DNA from: Dirofilaria immitis
Taxonomy: Eukaryota; Nematoda; Chromadorea; Rhabditida; Onchocercidae
Assembly (NCBI GenBank): GCA_024305405.1
Contig: JAKNDB010000086.1
Location: 372,001 to 436,000, forward strand
DNA: 64,000 bases
Direction of reading: 5' to 3'
Part shown: piece after piece, positions 40,439 to 52,521 of the stretch
How positions within the stretch are numbered: the stretch's first letter is position 1
Layout of the letters: every line of letters starts with the position of its first letter
The notes under the pieces: generated by a model
Told to the model about the DNA's origin: nothing
Databases searched by the model: none
The model's input: only the letters and a program-made list of their open reading frames with translations
Position numbers and translations under genes: made by a program

Positions 40439-41936
40439 TACAGTATTGTGAAACAAAACATTCTGAGGAACCATTCTGAAAATTTAATTATTCGTTCAGA
40501 ACGCTTATCAGAACGTCCTAGAATTTAATTTTATGACATTTTTAGCGTTGACAGGCAAGAATTACTGATTAATTCAGATTTGAATTAATCGAATCAAAAC
40601 TCAGTCGTAATCTCTCTCAGTTTATTATTTTATCTATTAATTGAAGCCAATATAAATTGTTAGGGTTTTTATCAGGATCCCATCATTTTGCGAATTTGTT
40701 TTTTTTTGTTATAACATTTTCTGAATTTCATTATGCATGTCGGCAATCTCGTAATAATATTTAAATTTCTTTCGGTTTACTCTTTAACTTTCTCAAACGA
40801 CGAAGAGTAGGAGTAACAGTTATCAACAATATATGAGAAAATATGTTCGCTCAAATTCTAGCAAGTGTAGAAGAAGCTCCACTCATTCGGTGCTAAAATT
40901 TGCATTATTTATATTCTGATCACATAAAAATGAAGAAATAATGAATAAGATTTCTAAAAATAACTATAATTAAGATGATAAGAAGAACCTATTCATCAAA
41001 TGAATGAAATTTTGACATTCAGGATGAGTTTCATTTTCTCTTCCCTTCAACAGTTTAGGAAGTTCTCACAATTATTAGCATTTGTTTACATTCTTGCTTT
41101 CTTCACGCTGGCAAAAGAAAAAAAAGTTATAACTACCTTATCAAAATAATCAAATAAATAGAAAAGTAAGTGTCAATAAAGAGAAAACTTTCGATTCATA
41201 TTTGATTTAATTATAGTGTGGACAAATCCACAGAAACTATGAGTCAGATAATAAAAGCAGCTTCTCATCGCTTATTAGTTCTTGAAAATATATTTTGTTC
41301 TGCGACTTCTTAATCACTATTGTCAACAGAAATTGTTTAAAAATAAACTTCTCACAATACTGGAACATAGGTTGTAATGCACGAAATATGAAGTGACATC
41401 TGCGGTCATATTACTTTACCAATGTCACCTTTTTAAATCATTCATTATTGCAGTTAAAAGAATTGTTTCCAATATTTTATTTCTCAATTCACTTATTCAT
41501 ATGTGTTCTTATTCAAAAAACTTTTAAAGTTTATGGGATGCTTTGCAACATACAAGACTTTTGTTTTCATTTTAGTGAAGGTAATGTAGTATAAGAAGCC
41601 TTTATTTTCAAGAGAAGACAATGTATTGTTTAGAGCTAAAAATCAGTTCCGTCCGCATAAAAGAATTCGAGAATGACTGACTATTTTAGAATGTTTCTTT
41701 TTGAAATCATCTTTTCTACTGATATGAATCCTTTTTTACCAAACTTTATTCTAAAAACTACTGTTCAATCCTACGACGACCTGAAACTAAGAAGTATAGA
41801 AATTTATGTAATACCGAGGCAAAGTAGAACAAATTTAAAACGTTCTTGAAAATTTTTGAAAATTCTGATACTTATACCCATTTTGAAAAAAAGTGTTAAT
41901 GATTAAACTAAAATGAATTCACCTCATAAATTCAAT
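40439..41936. other. Intergenic stretch, exchanger to BEL element
   Basis: Exchanger 3' UTR on the left, then AT-rich sequence with no recognised exon up to the target-site duplication of the retrotransposon. Confidence 0.5.
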
Positions 41937-41941
41937 CCATG
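41937..41941. repeat. Target-site duplication, left copy (CCATG)
   Basis: CCATG directly precedes the 5' LTR and recurs directly after the 3' LTR at 49073-49077. Five-base duplications are usual for BEL/Pao elements. Confidence 0.9.
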
Positions 41942-42294
41942 TGTCGGGAAACCGAGAGGAAATTAATTCAAATTTATAAAATTCCTAAAAATACATTGTT
42001 TGTAATAAATTTTTCTATTCATCATTCGTCCCTCTTAAAACATCTATTTTATTCATTTACAGATCTTTCCAATCCAAATTTTTTCTCACCACGCCCCCTT
42101 TTATCACCCTACATAATCAATCACAGGGACAATGGGTTGGCTTTTCTATTTGAAAATCATCTCTTCTTGGTTGTTATATATACTTCTCAAATTCAACCGT
42201 ATTGTTACGCATTTCGCCTAATACTAAATTGTTTCTAATAAACAAAATTTAATTCTTCTGTGTTTGTCGCCCCGCAAGAAAAATTTTCACAACA
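41942..42294 (+). repeat. 5' LTR (353 bp)
   Basis: Starts TGTCGGGAAACCGAGAGG and ends TTTTCACAACA. It aligns over its whole length with the 3' LTR. An AATAAA-like stretch near its right part (AATAAACAAAATTT) may serve polyadenylation. The presumed primer-binding region follows directly (TTTGGTGCCACAAGCC, 42301-42316); I cannot assign the tRNA. Confidence 0.93.
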
Positions 42295-42330
42295 ATTTTT
42301 TTTGGTGCCACAAGCCAGGAAATTACTGGG

Positions 42331-43700
42331 ATGTCAACCAGCTTAATCAAAAGCGCTCAACCGACATTAGAGAAACTTGAGCTACTGCTCACCGAAATAA
42401 ACGAATTGGATTTATCGGATTTATCGCCGGTCGATCAACAAGAAAGTTCGAAAACGAACCATTGAAGAAAAAATTGGAACGAATCGAGCAATATGTTAGT
42501 ATTCTTGAAATTATCAACAACAATTGGCTCGACTATATCCAGAAAACGACAAATGCAGCAAGAAAGAAAGAAGAGGAAGAAATTTATATCGAAATGGCCG
42601 ATCAAGAGAAAGGTATTTTACGATTATTAAGTCAAGGTAGGGAAGTCAAAACTACTTTAAAGTTATATAATAAGGATCTTGAGATAGCCATTCGTAGTCT
42701 AACATCAGGACATATAAGTCAAGGCAATCTAAATGAAGTATCTGCAATTGGCCCACAAGTAACAGTGCACTTACCACAACTACAATTACCCACATTTAGT
42801 GGGGATCCTAAAACGTGGAGGCAGTTCTGGAATAGTTTCGATGTAGCAGTGCATTTTCATTTTTTACCAGACGTACAAAAACTAAACTATTTAATGTCCT
42901 GCTTAAGAGGAGAGGCTCTGTTAGCTGTTAGAGGTTACGATATTGCCCCTCAAAATTACAATATCATTCGAAAGGTATTAATTGAAAAATTCGATGAGGA
43001 TTCTATTATCAAGAAATTCTTATATGCCGAACTGCAATCTATCAAAAGAAGTGATCGAGATTGGAAAGCAACAATAGAAGCAATTGAAAGAATACTACGA
43101 CAGCTAGAAGCGATTGGAGAAAATTTGGACCATTGTAGTATCGAAACTTCTATAGAAAGTAAGTTACCTATTTGGATATTACACAAAGTTTATGAACAAA
43201 AGAAAAGAGGAGCTTGGTCAATAGATCGACTCCGGCAAATATTAGAAGAATTAGTTCAAATAAATGAAGAAGTAGCTAGAAACCAATCCTTTAGCAATGA
43301 GAAGAAATCGATAGATTTCAAACAAAACGAGCATCACATAATAATAAGGGAGAAACCTCCGCGTTATCTACAATAAAACAATTCAAATCAACCAAATCAA
43401 GTGGTCATGAGTCAACCACACAACCCAAGAAAATTGCTAGGGATAAAAGACCTTGTGCATTTTGTAACAAGGACCATTGGGATAACGAATGCTCCACGTA
43501 TCCCACACTCAAACAGCGAATGGAATATCTAAGAAAAAATAACGCATGTCTTAATTGCCTTCGAACGGGGCACGCAACAAATAATTGTAACAAAAAGAAA
43601 CGCTCATGTTTCCATTACAAGAATCTTCACAACACTGCGCTGTGTTACGTGAAATATGGTATGCAAATTGCCGAATCAAGGAACTCAGCAAACGTAATTA
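42331..43700 (+). CDS. Gag-like part of the BEL polyprotein
   Basis: Starts at ATG 42331, the first ATG after the presumed primer-binding region. A coiled-coil-rich N-terminal part is followed by a capsid-like region (LPTFSGDPKTWRQFW, LRGEALLAVRGYDI) and cysteine clusters CAFCNKDHWDNEC and CLNCLRTGHATNNC, which are zinc-knuckle types that bind RNA. Two frame breaks lie near 42451-42454 and 43348-43350, each consistent with one lost base. BEL elements usually translate gag and pol as one ORF, so the boundary with protease near 43700 is a domain boundary only. Confidence 0.8.
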
Positions 43701-46700
43701 ATTCAATAGCTCAATCAACACATCAACAAGGTCAGGAAATTTTGCTTTTATCTAAAGAAATTGAAATAATTAACCCGATCATGCCGGAAAATCATGAAGA
43801 ATTTTTAGTACTATTTGATATAGGATCACAGTCATCCTTTATATCGACAAAATTAGCAAACCGATTAAGGTTAGAAAGAAAAGAAACGGAAAATCTAAGT
43901 ATTTCTTCATTTGGTAATAAATTCCCGAGGTTACATCAAACTACTAAAGTGGATATCGGAGTAAAAACCGTCGACTCGGAAATTATAACTATTAATACTT
44001 ATGTATTAGACTACCTAACGGACAAATTAAAGGTAATTAAATCAAACTATCAAGATTTACCGCGCGATAAGTCTAGAACAACTAGACCACGGAGGAGATT
44101 GGAAAAGACCCGATATACTTATTGGAGCCGACTACTTTTTTGACTTTGTGTCACCATATGAATTCTACAAGACGTCATCAGGGTTCTACGTAATTCTCAC
44201 AAAGGTTGGTCCTATAGTAACTGGAATTGGATACATTAAAAACTATTGTAGTAGTAAGACTTCAGACAGAATAGACAAAATTTCCGTTGAGGACAAAACA
44301 ATGAAAGTAGGTAATGTCACTACGACTTCAGATATAGAACAATTTTGGAAGCTTGAACTGATAGGTATTCAAGAACAACCAAATGCCTGTGATGATGAAA
44401 AGGCATTAGAACAATTTAAAAAGGAATCACAAAAGAAATAACATATATCAAGTTCGTTGGCCCTGGAAGGATTCAAAGGTGAGTTTAAACGATAATTACG
44501 GTCTTTGTTTCGGAAGGCTGAAAACATTAGTTAAACGACTTCGGACTGACAAACTACATTTAATCGATACAATGAAGTAATTCTACAACAAGTGCAATCC
44601 AATATAATTGAAGAAGTGACTCCAAACATGAATCAGAGTGGTGTTATACATTATTTGCCTCATCACGAAGTATTAACACCGGGTAAATCGACAACGAAAT
44701 TAAGAATTGTTTACGACGCTTCAGCCCGACTAAAAGGTGTGAAAAGCTTAAATGATATTTTATACCGCGGCCCGATTACTCGCCCCGACATTGGTAGGTG
44801 TATTACTTCGTTTTAGGACGATGGAAAATGTTATAATATCCGATATTGAAAAGGCATTCTTGCAATTGGAATTATTTCCATCAGAGCGGAACTGCACTCG
44901 ATTCTTATGGTTGAAGAATATTCAAGGAGAAGTAACTGACGACAATATAGTATGTTATCGTTTCCAAAGGGTTCCATTTGGGATCATATCATCCCCATTT
45001 TTACTTTCAGCGACTCTTAATTATCATTTAGAAACTCATGGAAGCGAAATTGCCCTGGAAATTAGAAAAAATCTCTATGTCGATAACATTATACTGCCAA
45101 CTAAAGGAACCGAGGAAGCATTCGAAAACTATGAAAAATGAAATCCATCTTCAAAGAAGCTTCAATGATTATAAGGGAATTTTTGTCAAACAATGAAGAA
45201 TTCAACAAATCCATTCCCGAGCATGATCGAGCAGAGGTAAACCAATTAAAAAGAATCCTCTGCATTAATTGGAATCCCAAAAAGATATCATCCAAATCAT
45301 TCTAAAACCATGGAATGGAATAAAACTGACAAAACGAACAATTTTACAATTTATAGCAGCTCAGTATGATCCATTAGGATTCCTTGTTCCGACTATGGTG
45401 CAATTCAAACTATTCCTTCAACATTTATGGAAAACGAACTACACTTTGGATCAATCTATAAGTGAAGAAGATGAAGAAACTTGGGAATGTCTAATAAAAG
45501 AATGGTCAACAGACGTAAAGGATCTACCACGGTGTGTAATACATCCCTCAGAACAAATGCAGTTCCATGTTTTCACAGACGCGTCAAGTCTGGTCTATTC
45601 TGCAGCTATGTATGTGCGAAACTATGGAATTGAAGGTGTTAAAACATCGCTTATATTCCCAAAATCACGGATCGCACCAATTAAAGGTATCACCATACCC
45701 CGATTGGAATTATTAGCAATAATCGTTGGAGTAAGAGCAGCCCATTTTGTTATAAATCAACTGAATCTAGAAAAGGTGCCAGTTACCCTATGGTCTGACT
45801 CGAAGTGCGCATTACATTGGATACAGAACTGTTCCCGACTACTGCCAAAATTTATACAGAATCGAGTAGAAGAAATAAGAAAAGCAAAGTTTCTATTTCG
45901 TTATATTCCAAGTAAGTATAATCCAGTCGATATTGCTACAAAGAGACTTTCTCCAGCAAAACTTGGAAATTATGAAACATGGTGGAACGGACCGTCATGG
46001 TTAGCAAAAGAAGAAACGAACTGGCCGCAATGGGAATACAACTTTGAAGGGAATACGAAAATGAAGAAGGAAACGAAATCTCCGTAGCAAAGGTTACAAA
46101 ACAAGTTATTATAAATAAAACTTTTAAACTTATAGACGCGAGTCGTTTTAGTAAATGGTCAAGATTATTGAGAGCTACTGCATGGGCGTTGAAATTCATA
46201 AATTCCATAACAAAGGGAAACTTTCATGGCTACACTCCTTATCGGATGTACGAAGTCAACTAACAGTAGCAGATCTTATATTAGCAAATACAGTCTTGAT
46301 CAAGTAAGCGCAATCAGAAGGAATAACCAAAGAAAAAATAAACAAATGGAATCTGTAACTACAATGAAAGGGATGGTTATTGGAAATTCAGAAGCCGATT
46401 AGACAATCTAATACAGTATGAAAGTAATTCGTATTTAATCTATCTCGCGAGACATAATCACATAATTGAAATTTTTATACAACGCCAACATGAGAAACTC
46501 TACCATGCAGGTATTGCTCACACACTCTCAGAATTGAGAACAGAATATTGGATACCCAAAGGGAGAACTGAAGTCAAGCGAGTATTAAACAAATGCAGAA
46601 GCTGTAAAAGATGGAAGACAAAACCATTTAAGTTACCAATTATGTCTAATCATCCAAAAACCGAATTGAACGTACTCGAATATTCGAAAATATTGGATTG

Positions 46701-47600
46701 GACTATTTTGGTCCTCTTTCTATCAAGAATGAAACTGGGATTGTCAAAAGGTGGGTGGCTCTTTTACATGTTTTACGACAAGAGCAATACATTTAGAATT
46801 GGTAGATAATTTATCTGCTGAAAGTTTTATACACGTACTAAGAAGATTTATTGCTAGAAGAGGCCTCCCTGGATTAGTTTTAAGTGATAATGCTAGTCAA
46901 TTTCAACTAGTTTTCAAGACCATTATGGAACAAAATACCAAATTCACTGACTTTCTAACAATGAAAGGAATAACCTGGAAGAATACTACACCAAGAGCAC
47001 CATGGGAAGGAGGTATATATGAATGAATGATTGGTGTTACAAAGACAGCTATGAGAAGAGCTATTGGAAGGAAGCTATTATGGGAAAGAGAATTAATTAC
47101 ACTTATAGTGGAAATAGAAGATGTATTAAATACTCGACCACTAACGTATGTAAATTTCGAAGATTACGTGATAATACGACCGATTGATTTCATTTTACCT
47201 AATGCTTCTCTAGTAACTCAAATTCCTTACGACAATGATGAAGAAGAATACCATCTTCATAGACTAAGTACCAAGGAAAAGCTTGTTAGGTATTGGTCTA
47301 ACACTCTCAAGGCCTTAGATACATTCTGGGAAATATGGAAAAGGGAGTATTTAACTAGCCTCAGAGAGCGAACTCAAAGAGAACATAATTCCCCAAAAGG
47401 TGCAGAAGTAAGAAGACCTTATGAAAACGAAATCGTATTGGTCAACGAATCAGAAATTCCTCGTGGTATGTGGAAATTAGCGAGAATAAAAGAAATTAAA
47501 AGGGAAGCGATGGAGAGGCCAGGAACGCTATAATAGAAATGCCACATGGAAAACTGCTAAATCGACCAATAAACGTATTGTACCCTTAGAAATCAACGAC
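43700..47600 (+). pseudogene. Pol part of BEL element: protease, RT, RNase H, integrase (frame-broken)
   Basis: Protease: LFDIGSQSSFIS (about 43810), a DxG active site. Reverse transcriptase: about 44640-45140, with [11 protein letters not shown] and YVDN, the catalytic box in which BEL elements carry YVDD, so the last aspartate is replaced by N here. RNase [15 protein letters not shown] and [11 protein letters not shown] (about 45570-45840). Integrase: the zinc-binding region around KCRSCKRWK (46590) and a core with LSDNASQF (46880). The reading frame changes near 44065-44095, 44435-44450, 44560, 44770, 45150, 45250, 46690-46760 and 47020. Not all have the same sign, and several stops intervene (for example TGA at 47024-47026). 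With the YVDN change this suggests an inactive copy. Confidence 0.8.
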
Positions 47601-47603
47601 AGT

Positions 47604-48626
47604 TTGGATAATCAGCCACCTATATCTGAAGAATCAATACAAGAAGTTGAACAAGAGAAACCAATCGCTTCAAGGACTAGGAGTGCAACAAATAAACGAA
47701 TTATAACAGAAACTATCTGTAAGTCAAATTGGACAATGAGCAGTTTGGTTTTGATTTCGATGATTTTTATACTATCAGTCCAAGCGAAAACAATGAAGGA
47801 GTGTGAATGGAAAGTTGGTATTCCTTTTAATATCCCACTAAGGTGGAATTGTGATGAAATTGCAGAGCAAAACTTCGCAATGAACAAAGTCATAGTGTAC
47901 ACACGAACCCATAACTGCTATCAAATGCAGCAATGTAACACGAACAGCATGCACTGAAGCTTTTTTAGATTCTCATTATCTGTAATCTCTGATCAAACAG
48001 TTACTTCAGCTACATCTTCACATTTCTGTAAAAATTTAGATCGTCAAAAGGAAATAGATGGAGAAGAAATGGGAAAATCATGTCCGTACAGGAAAATTGG
48101 TGAATTTGATGCCCAACTACCCGGAAGTCATGTGATTATAGACAAACTACAGACCTCATTCATATTTAAGGAAAACAGAATCATCATGAATTCAAATTGT
48201 AATTTTATCAAGCCGTACTTAAAGAACGGCGATATTATCATCGACAAAGGAACCAACAATTTGGCCAACAACTTATGAAAACAAAGGTCTGATCCAGAGG
48301 GTGAATTGATTATAAAGGAAGTAAGTAAAGGGGAAGAATTGGTATTCGATGAAACCACTGAAATAATAAAACAAGAATTATCAGAAGTTATGAGACGCTG
48401 GAAACTGATCACCTTTAGTATAATTGCTTTCGTAATATTAATCATGATAATTATTATCAAACTAAAATTTGAACTAATTCGATCTCTTTATCGTTTTTTC
48501 TGTATTAGAACCTCAAATCGAAGGGTAGATAATTCTATGGAACTTGTACGGGTCCCTACACCCAAAAGAGGGATCAAAACCACCCGACAGCATTCAATAC
48601 TCTCCCAGTGTTCTTTCCGTAAATAG
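47604..48626 (+). pseudogene. Envelope-like third region of the BEL element (broken)
   Basis: After pol comes a segment with a hydrophobic stretch MSSLVLISMIFILSVQA at about 47735-47790 (signal-peptide-like), a cysteine-bearing ectodomain (to about 48280), and a strongly hydrophobic helix at about 48410-48470 followed by a basic cytoplasmic tail ending at 48626. Membrane anchors in this position are typical of env-like genes that some nematode BEL/Pao elements carry. Stops at 47957 and 48278 split it into three pieces, so no functional glycoprotein is encoded as the sequence stands. The source family of the glycoprotein cannot be named from what I can see. Confidence 0.6.
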
Positions 48627-48648
48627 CCTTCATCCCGTTTCCTCGGGA

Positions 48649-49072
48649 ATGTCGGGAAACCGAGAGGAAATTAATTCAAACTTATAAAATTCCTAAAAAT
48701 ACATTGTTTGGAACAAATTTTTCTATTCATCATTCGTCCCTCTTAAAACATCTATTTTATTCATTTACAGATCTTTCCAACCCAAATTTTTTCTCATCAC
48801 GCCCCTTTTTTATCACCCTATATAATCAATCACAGGGACAATGGGTTGGCTTTTCTATTTAAAAATCATCACTCTTTGGTTGTGAAATCCTATATAATCA
48901 ATCACAGGGACAATGGGTTGGCTTTTCTATTTGAAAATCATCTCTTCTTCGTTGTTATATATACTCAAATTTAACCGTATTGTTACGCATTTCGCCTAAT
49001 ACTAAATTGTTTCTAATAAACAAAATTTAATTCTTCTGTGTTTGTCGCCCTGCAAGAAAAATTTTCACGACA
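48649..49072 (+). repeat. 3' LTR (424 bp) with a 71-bp tandem duplication
   Basis: Same ends as the 5' LTR (TGTCGGGAAACC...TTTTCACGACA) but 71 bp longer. The stretch TATAATCAATCACAGGGACA through about GAAAATCATC occurs twice in tandem (about 48819-48890 and 48890-48960), once in the 5' LTR. Confidence 0.92.
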
Positions 49073-49077
49073 CCATG
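49073..49077. repeat. Target-site duplication, right copy (CCATG)
   Basis: CCATG directly follows the terminal CA of the 3' LTR and matches 41937-41941. Confidence 0.9.
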
Positions 49078-50899
49078 ATCCGATTTTTACTCTTCATAGT
49101 GAGTTTCAAAAAATCTGTTTGTAACTTCAAAAAAGTTGTAAATAGATTCAGAAAGTCGATTGTTTACATTTCCGTTGAAAGACTGCTCTGATCTGAGTGT
49201 TTGAAAAGACTTCAAATCTGCACTGCAATCCAGTCGTAAGGCGGCAATAAAATTTTACAGTCTTCAAAAAAATTCATTATGTTTCAACATCCATACATCC
49301 GAAAAGCGATTACAATTTAAATAAGTGATGCACGATAAGGAAATTTTGCCATTATCCTGCATAGGGCGATCCTTGGCTGAATAAAATATTTCTTTTCCAA
49401 TCAAATGGTTCAATTTTGCGTCTTAAAGGAGGATAATATAGAATTTCAGAGAATTCATTTTTTTATTTTTAATGCTATGAATCTTGACGTTGTGTACAAA
49501 TATAAGAAATGATAACACAAGCAAATACGTATACGTTCTGATGTCACTAATATCATATATTTTCATTATTCATTTGAAACTTTTTCGAACGAAAAATAAT
49601 ATTTTTAAATCAATCATTGGATTTTGTTTCCCGTCATTTTACAAATTAAATTTACTTGACACTTTTAATTTTTTTGCAAGAATTTAGAAAATGTGCAAAA
49701 TTTATTGGAACTAAAACTCTACTCGAATTCACATTTTCTTGTACGCAATATATGCAGTAAGTTACGAACAGGATAATTGGCATCTCTGTATTATTCGAAA
49801 TATCAAATGAAAACACTAAGGTAGGTAATAAAATGAATTCAGAAGATGCTATCGATAAAGATAGTCCATATAGTATAAACAGTTACTAAAGAGATAAATA
49901 AAGAAACAAGCGAGGGTTTGATTACATCCATAAGCAATATCTGCAAATCTAGAATAATATTTGGTAACAATGTGTTCTTTATCAGAAATGTTAAGAAGAA
50001 AATATTTCTAAATGGCATTTTGCTCCGATCTCCCGAATCAAATGATCAAATATGGAAAATCATTGCTAATAAGAAAATCAAAATTTGCAAAACAGTTTTC
50101 TGTTAAAACAAAATTTTCTTCAGTTTTTCTTCTCACTTCAATGTTTCATCATTTCTCAACAGTTAATATCACGACTGAATGCATGCGTCATCTTCAATCG
50201 AGATTATATTGAAAATGATATCTCTTTACAATTAAATAATTCTTATCAAAGATAATACTTCTTTTCCAAACCAATTATTACCGTTAGGCCTTTTCCATTC
50301 CTACAATAAATAAGATCATTTTCATAGAATTTAAAGAAAATAATTTATATTATTCCATGTTTGCTTCGTTAAAATCATTTAATTACCTATTCAATTTCAG
50401 AAATCTAATATAAATAATATATCTCATAAAATCTGTTTAAATATATATTAATAGTGAAATTATGTAATAATGGAAATATTTGATAGGAATGCAGTTGTAA
50501 AATAAGCCGTTTTAATTTTTCTCAATTATATTTTCCCCATCAAAATAAACGTAACAAAACGTATAGCTTGCGAAGTTGGAAATATACCTTAGACTGCCAT
50601 AATTTTGATGGTTTACACACACACACACACACATACATACATACAAATAGAAAAAACACACACATATTCATACACACATATGCAATATTTGAGCACTATA
50701 TTGGCTGCAAAGTTAAATACCAGTTCGAAACTGGCATTATGCCAATGTGCGAACATTTGGGAAAGAGTCAATGGTTTTGGTTTTCGTTGATTTAGTGACA
50801 TGATGGATTATCTTAATGGACTTCTGAAGTGATAATTTTCAGTGCTGATTTAATCGATTCACTTGATAAGAGTGCACTCATCGAGGACAACTGCTTAAC
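49078..50899. other. Intergenic stretch, BEL element to rps-12
   Basis: AT-rich with no recognised exon; a CA/TACA microsatellite at 50616-50683 produces spurious ORFs in three frames. Near the right edge, ATTTTCAG ending at 50842 could be a spliced-leader acceptor 57 nt upstream of the rps-12 ATG. Confidence 0.5.
50616..50683. repeat. CA/TACA microsatellite
   Basis: Run of ACACAC followed by TACATACATACA and further CACACA. Overlapping ORFs with THTHTHTY-type peptides are artefacts. Confidence 0.9.
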
Positions 50900-52014
50900 A
50901 TGGAAGCAGGAAGGTTTGTGACTGCAATTCCATTTAATCTAAAATTCCTTATTAGAGTTTGGAGTTTTACTTATAAAAACTTACTTATCAGTATTTTGTT
51001 ATTTTGACAATTAAAATACATTTTATATTCTTCGCAGAGATGAGATACAAGTACAAGTTTCACCCACCGAGACAGCTGTGGCAATTGACGAGAAGCTGGA
51101 TGTGAAAACTGCTCTCCGAAGAGCTTTAAAATCAGCAATTGTCATGGATGGCGTGTCTAAAGGTCTTCATGAAGCTGCTAAAGCTCTCGACAAGTATAAT
51201 TTTAAAACGATTTTAGATAAATATATATCAGTGCTTTTATAATAAGTTTTCTATTCAAGTCGTAAGTTTTGTGCTGCGAATTAAAATTCAAATTATTCAA
51301 ACTGTTGAATATTTTACCAGTCGCGATAATACCAATACAAAGTTTTAGGCGTCAAGCATACTTCTGTGTACTGGCTGAGAACTGTGATGAGCCAATGTAT
51401 ACCAAATTAGTGGAAGCATTGTGCAATGAACATCAAATACCGTTGGTTAAAATTAAGGACAAAAAACAGCTGGGAGAATGGATTGGTTTATGCAAATACG
51501 ATAAGGAAGGAAAAGCTCGGAAGGTATACAGCCCATATGTTGGCAGTAGGACAGCTGTAATTTCAGGAGAGCTTAATTGTATATACGATTTGTAAAATTC
51601 GGGTAATTGGATATTCGTGCACAGTTGCGCGTACTTTGATTAGGATCAGCCAAATAACGATTTTGTAAAAGTCATAATAATCCTGTTTGCTTCTGAAAAA
51701 TGGATAAGTTCTAATTTTTAAATTACCTTCCAAGTACTGGTTTTTGACAGCGCAGTCATAATTATGGACATTAGAGAGTATTTAATAGACATTTTCAGCT
51801 TGTTTGAAGAAAAATATTTGTCGTAATTTTTCTCGTCGAATAGATTAAGTTATGTTGAACTGCTTTTTTTATAGCTTTGGAAATCGTTTAAACATTTAGA
51901 TAAATTATATTTCAGGTAGTGGGGTGCTCCTGCGTAGTTGTGCGTGACTATGGCCAAGATGATGTTGCGCGCGCATTTCTTCAAGAATATTTTGACAGTC
52001 AGAAGAAAGGCTGA
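50900..52014 (+). CDS. rps-12: 40S ribosomal protein S12 (eS12)
   Basis: Small-subunit ribosomal protein. Four exons: 50900-50913, 51038-51193, 51349-51523, 51916-52014, with consistent phases; 147 aa, close to other eS12 proteins. Diagnostic segments: [87 protein letters not shown] and [15 protein letters not shown]. The first exon has only 14 coding bases (MEAG plus two bases). No frame break is needed anywhere, unlike most genes here. It is first in a tight plus-strand cluster: the poly(A) hexamer at 52065-52070 is about 120 bp before the next ORF. Confidence 0.97.
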
Positions 52015-52064
52015 TGCATATTGTTTGTTTATTGTTTCTGTTGGGCGGATATTTCTGTTGATTT

Positions 52065-52070
52065 AATAAA
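52065..52070 (+). terminator. Poly(A) signal of rps-12
   Basis: AATAAA 51 nt after the rps-12 stop codon, in a T-rich context. Confidence 0.7.
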
Positions 52071-52192
52071 GTATTCTCGAAAAGTTGTTATTTGCACATG
52101 CAAAAAGTCGTTTCACTATTAATTTTATTGTAACAAAAATAGAGAATTCATTATTTCATAAAAAGAATGATACTAGAAAGTTCAAATGCCCA

Positions 52193-52454
52193 ATGCTTGG
52201 CATGGCTGGCTGTGGAATGAGAAACGCAGTTAGGCTGTTTACACTTTCCGATAAAGCTGTTAATGCAAAATCATTTACGGGTAATGATTTCGCGGTGGAA
52301 ATTGACAATCTTTTGGAGAAGGTTAGGATACATGTATTGTTTACCTGATTTAAAGCTGAATGCTGATGAGGAGCGAAGAGATTGCATGACTGGTGTTGTG
52401 GGTGAGAATCCTGTTTTCAGTTGGGAGGAATCTTTAGGGTCACTCATGAATTAA
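52193..52454 (+). CDS. Small ORF between rps-12 and PBDC1, unrecognised
   Basis: Two overlapping open frames, 52193 to about 52320 (MLGMAGCGMRNAVRLF, ending in DNLLEK) and about 52321 to 52454 (LGYMYCLPDLKLNADE, ending ESLGSLMN), join if one base is missing at the GG of 52321-52322. That is the same kind of error seen in neighbouring genes. The result would be about 87 aa with no signal peptide or membrane segment. A splice acceptor (TACTAG) ends at 52176, 16 nt before the ATG. I do not recognise the protein. It could instead be 5' UTR or outron of PBDC1 that is open by chance, but the base composition is less AT-rich than the flanks. Confidence 0.4.
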
Positions 52455-52518
52455 TATCAGGAAGAAAAGGTATATGAAATTCAAAGCTTTGGGTTGTTTG
52501 TTCATTATGTTATTTTGC

Positions 52519-52521
52519 AGG
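52519..52521 (+). promoter_or_regulatory. Splice acceptor directly before the PBDC1 start
   Basis: The sequence TTATTTTGCAG|G is followed by ATG at 52522. The gap from the previous ORF stop is only 67 bp. This fits SL (possibly SL2-type) trans-splicing of a downstream operon gene. Confidence 0.5.

Larger units (their letters stand above)
41942..49072 (+). mobile_element. BEL/Pao LTR retrotransposon with envelope-like region
   Basis: A 7.1-kb element bounded by TG...CA LTRs (41942-42294 and 48649-49072) and a 5-bp target duplication, so one insertion with both ends kept. The internal order is gag with zinc knuckles, DxG protease, reverse transcriptase, RNase H, integrase, then an envelope-like segment with membrane helices, the order of BEL/Pao elements such as Cer7-type in nematodes. 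The LTRs differ by roughly ten substitutions over 350 bp plus a 71-bp duplication in the right one, so the insertion is not recent. The coding frame is broken in several places. Some breaks are single-base losses like those in the host genes; others have the opposite sign and look like true decay, so the element is probably inactive. Confidence 0.93.

Noticed and set aside
52193..52454. Treating the small ORF as the N-terminus of PBDC1
   Set aside because: Its frame ends in TAA at 52454, before the PBDC1 acceptor, and PBDC1 already has a complete family-length protein from 52522.
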